Program-made: the position numbers and the translations under genes
Source of the DNA: Cordia subcordata
Lineage: Eukaryota; Streptophyta; Magnoliopsida; Boraginales; Cordiaceae
Length of the DNA stretch: 64,000 nt
NCBI GenBank assembly: GCA_028554755.1
Contig: JAPTOF010000016.1
Location: 10,019,001-10,083,000, forward strand
Direction: 5' to 3'
Notes under the pieces: model-generated
Told to the model about the DNA's origin: nothing
The model's input: only the letters and a program-made list of their open reading frames with translations
Databases searched by the model: none
Part shown: piece after piece, positions 58,625-64,000 of the stretch
Layout: each line of letters starts with the position of its first letter
Position numbering within the stretch: position 1 is the first letter of the stretch

Positions 58625-59162
58625 TTTTCTTCACCTCTCTGTTTTGGCCGGGCGACCCACCACGGTTTTGAAATACTTTTGACAAAATAGGAATGTGAAG
58701 TAAAGCCAGATTTTTGCAAAGATCATTTTAAGTGCAATTTTCACAACTCTAAATCATTTTGAATAATTTTGTAAACACACGTTGTGAATTGAAACACCCT
58801 AAAAACTCATTTTATCTCTATGTGTGCATTCAAATACATTTGTGCATATGTTATTTCAAATGTGCAAGACTTGAAAATTTTTGCTATGAATAAGAAAAAG
58901 ATTTTGAGCCAAGTCCACACAATATATATAAGCATTTCACAAAGAGAGTAAGAAGTAAAATAATGTCCGGTACCCCTTATGACTTCTCTTCTCCTCCTTA
59001 TGCCTTCTCTCCTTCTCTTTCTTCAAGTAATGCTTTTTTACACATTTTCTCCAATCTTTCATAAGCTTCAACTAGATATTATCTCATTTTCACAAGAAGC
59101 TATTTAGTAAAATAATGCATATATTTTCATCATCAAAATCAATAATGAATATTTAGCTAACA
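58625..59162 (-). repeat. Truncated 5' LTR of the SIRE-like element with filler DNA
   Basis: Matches 53208-53751. Around 58665-58688 a piece found in the intact LTR is replaced by about 24 bases identical to the adjacent gag sequence near 58556-58580 (TTTTGAAATACTTTTGAC). The primer site and the rest of the LTR are gone. Confidence 0.85.
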
Positions 59163-59554
59163 GAGCTAAATATAGATGAATAATTTGTCTTGATAAATTG
59201 GGTTTGAATAGATATATTCTTGTTCTGAATGATGAAAAGAATTGCAACTGAATTGATTTTTGGAAGCTCAAGACGTTAAGTTGATTGTGGAGTTACGATT
59301 TTGTGTTACATGCCTTGAATATGCTTGGTAATGTGTATTTGTGGATTGAACTACTGCTTTGTAAAGATAGATACAAGAACAACAAGTTTATGCTTGGGAT
59401 TATTGGCTTGTTTCTTGAATATGATTGTTCATGGTCCGAAAAAGTTAGCATATGATCTTTTCATAGCAACATTCAAGTCAATCTTGCATGTAAGGTCTTT
59501 GTTTTTAACTATTTTCATGCTTGAGGGCAAGCATGGTCTAAGCGTGGGGGAATT
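59163..59554 (+). other. 3' interior end of the plus-strand Athila-like element
   Basis: Resumes after the nested Copia. It ends with GCGTGGGGGAATT (59542-59554), the polypurine tract next to the 3' LTR. Short frames not supported. Confidence 0.75.
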
Positions 59555-60941
59555 TGATAAGTCCTAAATATGCTTTTAATTCATAGTTAATTGTGCTTAA
59601 TTCTTAAATTGGATGCTCCTTAATTGGTGTTTTTTATGCATTTTTACATGTTTATGCTTGGGAAAAGGAGTTGGATACATTATATATGGATTCAAAGACT
59701 TTTTGGATGTCTTTGTACCTGATAAAATTGATCCTACCACATTGGAAAATACCATGCAATTTCTACGCGGGATTGACCAAGCTTTGATCAAGGCTGAAGA
59801 TATTTTTGAAGCACTTAGAGAAAGGAATTGCATTGAAAACTTGCCATATTTTGGGAAGGACGGGGATTAATTCTAGAAGACTTTTATTAAGGATTTTTAC
59901 CTTTTTATTTTCCTTAGCTTTAAAGAGTTTTCTTATTCGAGAACAACTCCCGATAGGAACTTCTCCTATATATTTTCCTACATACGATTCATAGGGGGAT
60001 GAAGACTTTATTCATAATTTTCTAGCAAGATATTTTCATCTTCTTAGGTGCCACTTTCATGACGATGGAGTTCTAAACTTCTTTCTAGCCAAGGGTTAAT
60101 CAAGATTTTGGTTCTTTAATTCCGTGAAATCTAATTGTTTTATTCCTTTCATGCTATTTTGATATTTGCGTATTTACTGTTTTAAGAATTAATATTATTC
60201 TGTGATTATTTAATTTTGCACGCGGTTATTCAATTGCATGACAATAGGTCACCAATTAGATTAATTTAATTAATATAAGAATAGTGATAACCAGGTTTCC
60301 TGTGCATTACACAATCTAAGTGAGCGGTTACAGCGAGAGTTTCGACTTTTAGAATCAAGTCTTTCTAGATTTTATTGCTGCCGTTAGGTAGACTCTGCGG
60401 GCATCTCCGAGGGTTAGAATTTCAAATAAGTAAGGCAATAGCGGGGAGAAATCGTAGGGGATTTAAACCGTTATCAATGCTGTAAGGAAAAGTGAGATTG
60501 TTAGGCCGAGCCAATAGCCATAGCTGATTTATCGAAATAGTTGGAAGTATCTTTGCATCTAGGCTCGGATTTCTTGACCGAAATTGCGATTATTCCTTAG
60601 GCTATATTTAATTCTCATTGATTTCCCATTTTTCCAGTTTTACTTAAATTAAGATTGTGTGTTTTAGTCGTTTTCTATTTTTATTTACATTTTTTGTTTT
60701 CTACCTAGCTGCATGCCCACGCTTAGCAGACCAGCATGCTGGACAGTTTTGTTTATTTTACTTTTTCACATTAAAACTCCCTTTCCTTAATCGTGACTTA
60801 TTTGATTAATCTACATGATATAATTAGCATAGCATAATCTCCCAATCCCCATGGATTTGACCCTTTTTCTCGCCACGTACTCTGTTTAAACTCGTAAGGT
60901 AAGAATTGGTATCTTATTTTTGGTGGTTTCGACGCCCATCA
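59555..60941 (+). repeat. 3' LTR of the plus-strand Athila-like element
   Basis: 1387 bp, TGATAAGTCC...CGCCCATCA; same family as 24544-25928 (minus). It abuts the intron of DC1 copy C at 60942. Frames inside are not supported as genes. Confidence 0.88.
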
Positions 60942-61428
60942 ATTGGTAATGTATGTCTAGCCCCCAGTAACTCAATCTTCCTCTTGACATATATATATGT
61001 ATATACACACACACCATATGTATGTATACACTCACACATATATATATGTATGTATATATAGTTTAGAATTCTTATTAATTAATTAATTAAGCTTTTATTT
61101 TGCATTTTAGATTCTATCACATTTTGAGATATCATCCAAAAGAATTACTAGGGAAGAGGACAAAACAAGCGGTTCTATGGCCAATGTACCACCCGATGAT
61201 GCTGAGGATACTAAGAATCCAATTTATTATAGACAAGATATGATTGCTAAACTCTAATCAGAAAACAAAAGGCTTGTCAAAGAGATGCAAGAACATAGAA
61301 AGATACTAAACTCATTAACAGACCAGTACAGAAAAAGTGCAAAGGTAGTGGAACGCACTGCAAATGTAACTGGTCTGACATATAATGACAATCTTTCGAA
61401 TATGGAACTTTTGTTCGAGACATTATGA
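60942..61428 (+). pseudogene. DC1 gene fragment (copy C): intron and coiled-coil exon 2 only
   Basis: Begins ATTGGTAATGTATG, matching the first intron bases of copy Z; exon 1 and the donor are removed by the Athila LTR. A TA/CA-rich intron and an intact TTTTAG acceptor (61105-61110) precede exon 2 (61111-61428). A TAA at 61255-61257 breaks the exon, at a position where copies Z and B have CAA (Gln). The remainder of the frame, with KEMQEHRKILNSLTDQY, stays open to TGA at 61426-61428. Confidence 0.8.
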
Positions 61429-61969
61429 TAAACTTGTTTATTCCATAAACTATTGCAACTTTACAAATAGGTTTGAGGTAGCACCATCTCTTCAAGTGTT
61501 TATCAATTTTTACTAGATCACCGTCCTACCATTTGTAGTGGATTAGTGGATTTCTACTCTTACCAAAATAATATCATGCTACAACATTATTGTTGCAATG
61601 ATAGGGATAGCATATAACATGCCATGGTACAAACTTCAGTAGTCATACAAAATTTTAAGCCTTTAAGGCAAGTCAATAGTAATAAAGCTCTTAACCAACA
61701 ATAACAGGAAAGTCTAACCAATTTCTTCCAGTTACATCTCTAGCAAAAGACAAGATTAAAACATGCCAAAACTCATATCCCTGTGAATGCCTTCTTCCCT
61801 CTACCTGAGGAACTAGCTAGAATCGCCTTCAACACATTGAATCTCCCTGTCCTCGACATTGGCCGGAAAAAGATGAAAGAATCCTGTTATTGCTAATGAA
61901 ATTCAAAAACTTCAAAATGGAATTGAGTAACAAGTTTTGAATATTAACCTGCACTGGTAATTGAAAACT
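61429..61969. repeat. Downstream flank of DC1 copy C
   Basis: Non-coding, homologous to 506-1003 and 31926-32459. Confidence 0.6.
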
Positions 61970-62674
61970 ATTGGGATACATTCCTTTCACATAGAAAAAT
62001 AATAAACTCTAGGACCACCTTATAAGGTCCTGAGCCACTCTTCGTACTAACCAATTGGTTTTTACGATGAAACCATAGTTATTCTTCACACAGTATCAGA
62101 GCTAGACTTTTAATCCAATCTTTGCGGTACGCATGTCCACATGTGATCTGTCATGCTCATTCACTGTGCACATCTATTCACGTAGTGATTCATCCCTACA
62201 AGCATCAACATTGCATCTGACACCTCGGTCATTCTCCACATGATATTTTTAACCTAGTTTCTCGCATGGTGCATGTGTAACCCATCTCTCTTGTAGTTTA
62301 GCTTATCTAAGCTCTAGAACCTCTTCAAGGCCATACAACCTTCCAAGTTCTGTGCAAAGATTTTAACCAATTACTTTTTATGTTAGACCTTCAGTGATTC
62401 TTAACATGGTATTAAAGGTGGGTCAATTTTGGCCCAGTTTCTTGCAAGGTGTACGTGTGACCCATCTCTCTTGTAGTTTAGCTCATGTGAGCTCTTGATT
62501 CTTAGTTCTAGGCTTTTTGCTCTTGGTTCTTGGTTTTTGGTTCTCAGTTCACGTCACACGTGGGGGGGTTGGAATAAATTCCTCTTACATGAAAAAATAA
62601 GAAACGCTAAGACCATCTTATAAGGTCTTGGACCACTCCTTGATTTTTATGATGGAATCTCAGTAATTATTTAT
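61970..62674 (+). mobile_element. TRIM-type miniature LTR retroelement (copy 3)
   Basis: Terminal repeats of about 110 bp near 61970-62090 and 62568-62674, with CAGTATCAGAGC (primer site) after the first and a run of seven G before the second. Same site as copies 1 and 2. Confidence 0.7.
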
Positions 62675-62689
62675 AACATGATCTCCCTT

Positions 62690-63110
62690 TTTTTGTCATG
62701 TCCCCAAATTTGCTAGACAATCTAGAATAAGACTGCTACATGCCTAGAAAGAGAAGTCCTCCTAAGCTGCTAAGCTACACATTCTCTATTACCATTATAA
62801 ATCCATTACGATACAAATAATATTTCAAATATTCTACAAACTTAAAGAAAGAAAAAAAAATTATCACTACCTCAATTACATGAAAATTTTCTAGATTAAT
62901 TTTGATATTACAGTCAAACAATTTTATTTGAATCTTTAAAGTTTGTTCTAGCCCAGTGAACCACGATCTAGTTTTTATGGTTTGCAAGGAGTGAGGATAA
63001 AGAGGCAAGTAAAATAAGTCCCTATAAGTAGATTCACCTCCTTCGAGCATAAAAAATGCAAAGAGAAACCATCAATAGCAGAAAGCATGGCAAACCATTA
63101 TATCTTATAA
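62690..63110. repeat. Gypsy-type LTR fragment of unit C
   Basis: Starts TGTCATGTCC, homologous to the beginning of 1821-2240 and 33231-33650, and breaks off at about 63110. Confidence 0.5.
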
Positions 63111-64000
63111 TGTCAATGTTTTTGGGTTTTGGAATTGAGGAGAGCTCAAGAAAGAGGAAAAAAAAACCTAATCAAAGGGCAAGGAAATAAAAGGTGTGTA
63201 TGTGTGATGGGGGAATCAAGTGATCTAAGGAAAGTCAAACATAAAAAATGAGAACTAGGGTCATTACATCTTGCAAATGGGTGGTTACTACTTCTTGTTG
63301 GGGTTGCTTGATGGATTAAACTTGGTTGCTCTCTTCTAGACCTTTAATTACCCTCTGAATTGATACCCTAAGCCTCAAAGTGAACCCGTCCCTGTGTGTT
63401 AACCCCTAGAGCCATGGCATATGGTCTTTATGACTTAGGAATTAGGGTTAGCTAGTTAGCATTCTAGGTGATTTAGATCAATCAAACCCTAGCATCTAAA
63501 CCGTTGGCTAGGTTTAAAGCCAAGACCTTGTTCGTCAAAGGTCGACTAACCTATCCTGAAACCCGTTAACTGGATTTAAAACTAAGGGAGACTCAACCTT
63601 GGCTAGCCATTAGTTATGCACCATTGATCACCATCACAATAGTGGGTATTAACATTTATGTGCAAAGCATACATATCTAGGGCATGGCATTCGAGGATGT
63701 ATTGGCCTCTCCTACTGCTAAGCACATAGACATACTTAGATTGCATCAATTTAAGCAATAGCACTGGGCATGTAAGCAGTAAAAGCTATTTATGCTATTA
63801 AATATGCAAACGCACACATAGACATGTATATAGACATACCCACTTCATGTAATCACTACACAAACACATAGACATACTAACATAATGATTTAGAGATGGT
63901 TGATAGCATAATAGACTTCAATATACATATGCAACATCATTGAGGCATTTCTACAAACACATAGACGTGAATGTAAATTTGTCAATCAAAACCCTAAGTA
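63111..64000. other. Unassigned sequence at the right edge
   Basis: Not part of the duplicated unit, so probably another insertion whose far end lies outside. The words CACATAGACAT and ACATAGACATAC recur several times from 63725 on. No gene, LTR end or terminal repeat recognised. Confidence 0.4.

Larger units (their letters stand above)
52437..59162 (-). mobile_element. SIRE/Maximus-like Copia retrotransposon, minus strand, internally deleted, nested in Athila-like element
   Basis: Flanked by GAGCT at 52432-52436 and 59163-59167, an exact five-base target duplication. The 3' LTR (left) is 52437-53751; the 5' LTR (right) is cut to 58625-59162. On the minus strand: zinc-knuckle end of gag, protease with DSG, integrase, RNase H, an extra ORF, then the purine tract and 3' LTR. 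RT, the gag N-terminus and the primer site are missing. Its presence splits the Athila-like element at 52436/59163. Confidence 0.92.
47607..60941 (+). mobile_element. Second Athila-like Gypsy element, plus strand, interrupted by a SIRE-like Copia
   Basis: Only the last bases of the 5' LTR remain (CGACGCCCATCA to 47642, with a partial duplicate just before). The primer site TGGCACCGTTGTTAGGGA (47648-47665) is a decayed tRNA-Asp type. Gag, protease and a scrap of the integrase C-terminus follow, then non-coding sequence to 52436. The interior resumes at 59163-59554 after the Copia insertion and ends with a purine tract (GTGGGGGAATT) and the 3' LTR. RT, RNase H and the integrase core are deleted. 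Confidence 0.85.

Noticed and set aside
59613..59870. 85-codon frame in the Athila LTR
   Set aside because: LTR sequence; the equivalent part of the LTR at 24544-25928 does not keep the frame.

Overview
The window is nuclear DNA of a flowering plant, most likely a eudicot; I cannot name the species. It is AT-rich and dominated by nested, decayed LTR retrotransposons of typical plant lineages (Copia Tork-like and SIRE/Maximus-like, Gypsy Athila-like). It also holds TRIM, CACTA and MITE-type elements and a tandem family of DC1 (Cys/His-rich zinc-binding) genes, a plant-specific family. There are no prokaryotic features, no operons, and no RNA gene I could support.

Underlying structure: a unit of about 9-12 kb has been duplicated several times. 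Each unit consists of a DC1 gene with a second exon encoding an acidic/coiled-coil tail, then a TRIM retroelement, a Gypsy-type LTR, an AT-rich spacer with trinucleotide microsatellites, a minisatellite rich in GGCT...AGCC, a Copia RT relic, and the upstream region of the next DC1 gene. Copies: unit A (1-14944, followed by DC1 pseudogene A' at 14945-15687), unit D (25929-29330, partial), unit B (about 29340-41463, best preserved), fragment C' (46213-47419) and fragment C (60942-63110).

Later insertions cut these units. A Tork-like Copia (2836-8498) sits in unit A and unit B is its empty site. A Copia RT-RNase H fragment (15688-17096) lies in DC1 A'. An Athila-like Gypsy element on the minus strand (17097-25928) is cut at its 3' side. 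A Tourist-like MITE (25999-26839) is in unit D. A CACTA-type insert carrying a non-LTR-like fragment (36696-37920) and a second MITE (40353-40930) are in unit B. A large non-autonomous LTR element (41464-46212) ends unit B. A second Athila-like element on the plus strand (47607-60941) is itself interrupted by a SIRE-like Copia (52437-59162) flanked by the target duplication GAGCT.

No gene here is clearly intact. The best DC1 gene (29994-31649) carries two single-base frameshifts and a stop early in exon 2. The partial gene at the left edge (1-505) has an open 103-codon second exon but has lost the usual AG acceptor. The transposon coding regions decay largely through stops that look like C-to-T or G-to-A changes, as expected for long-methylated elements. 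Points most worth a second look are the DC1 plus coiled-coil architecture, a dense cluster of 13 W-box cores in the Tork-like element's leader, the TRIM whose interior repeats its own primer-binding leader, and filler-DNA scars at two LTR truncations.
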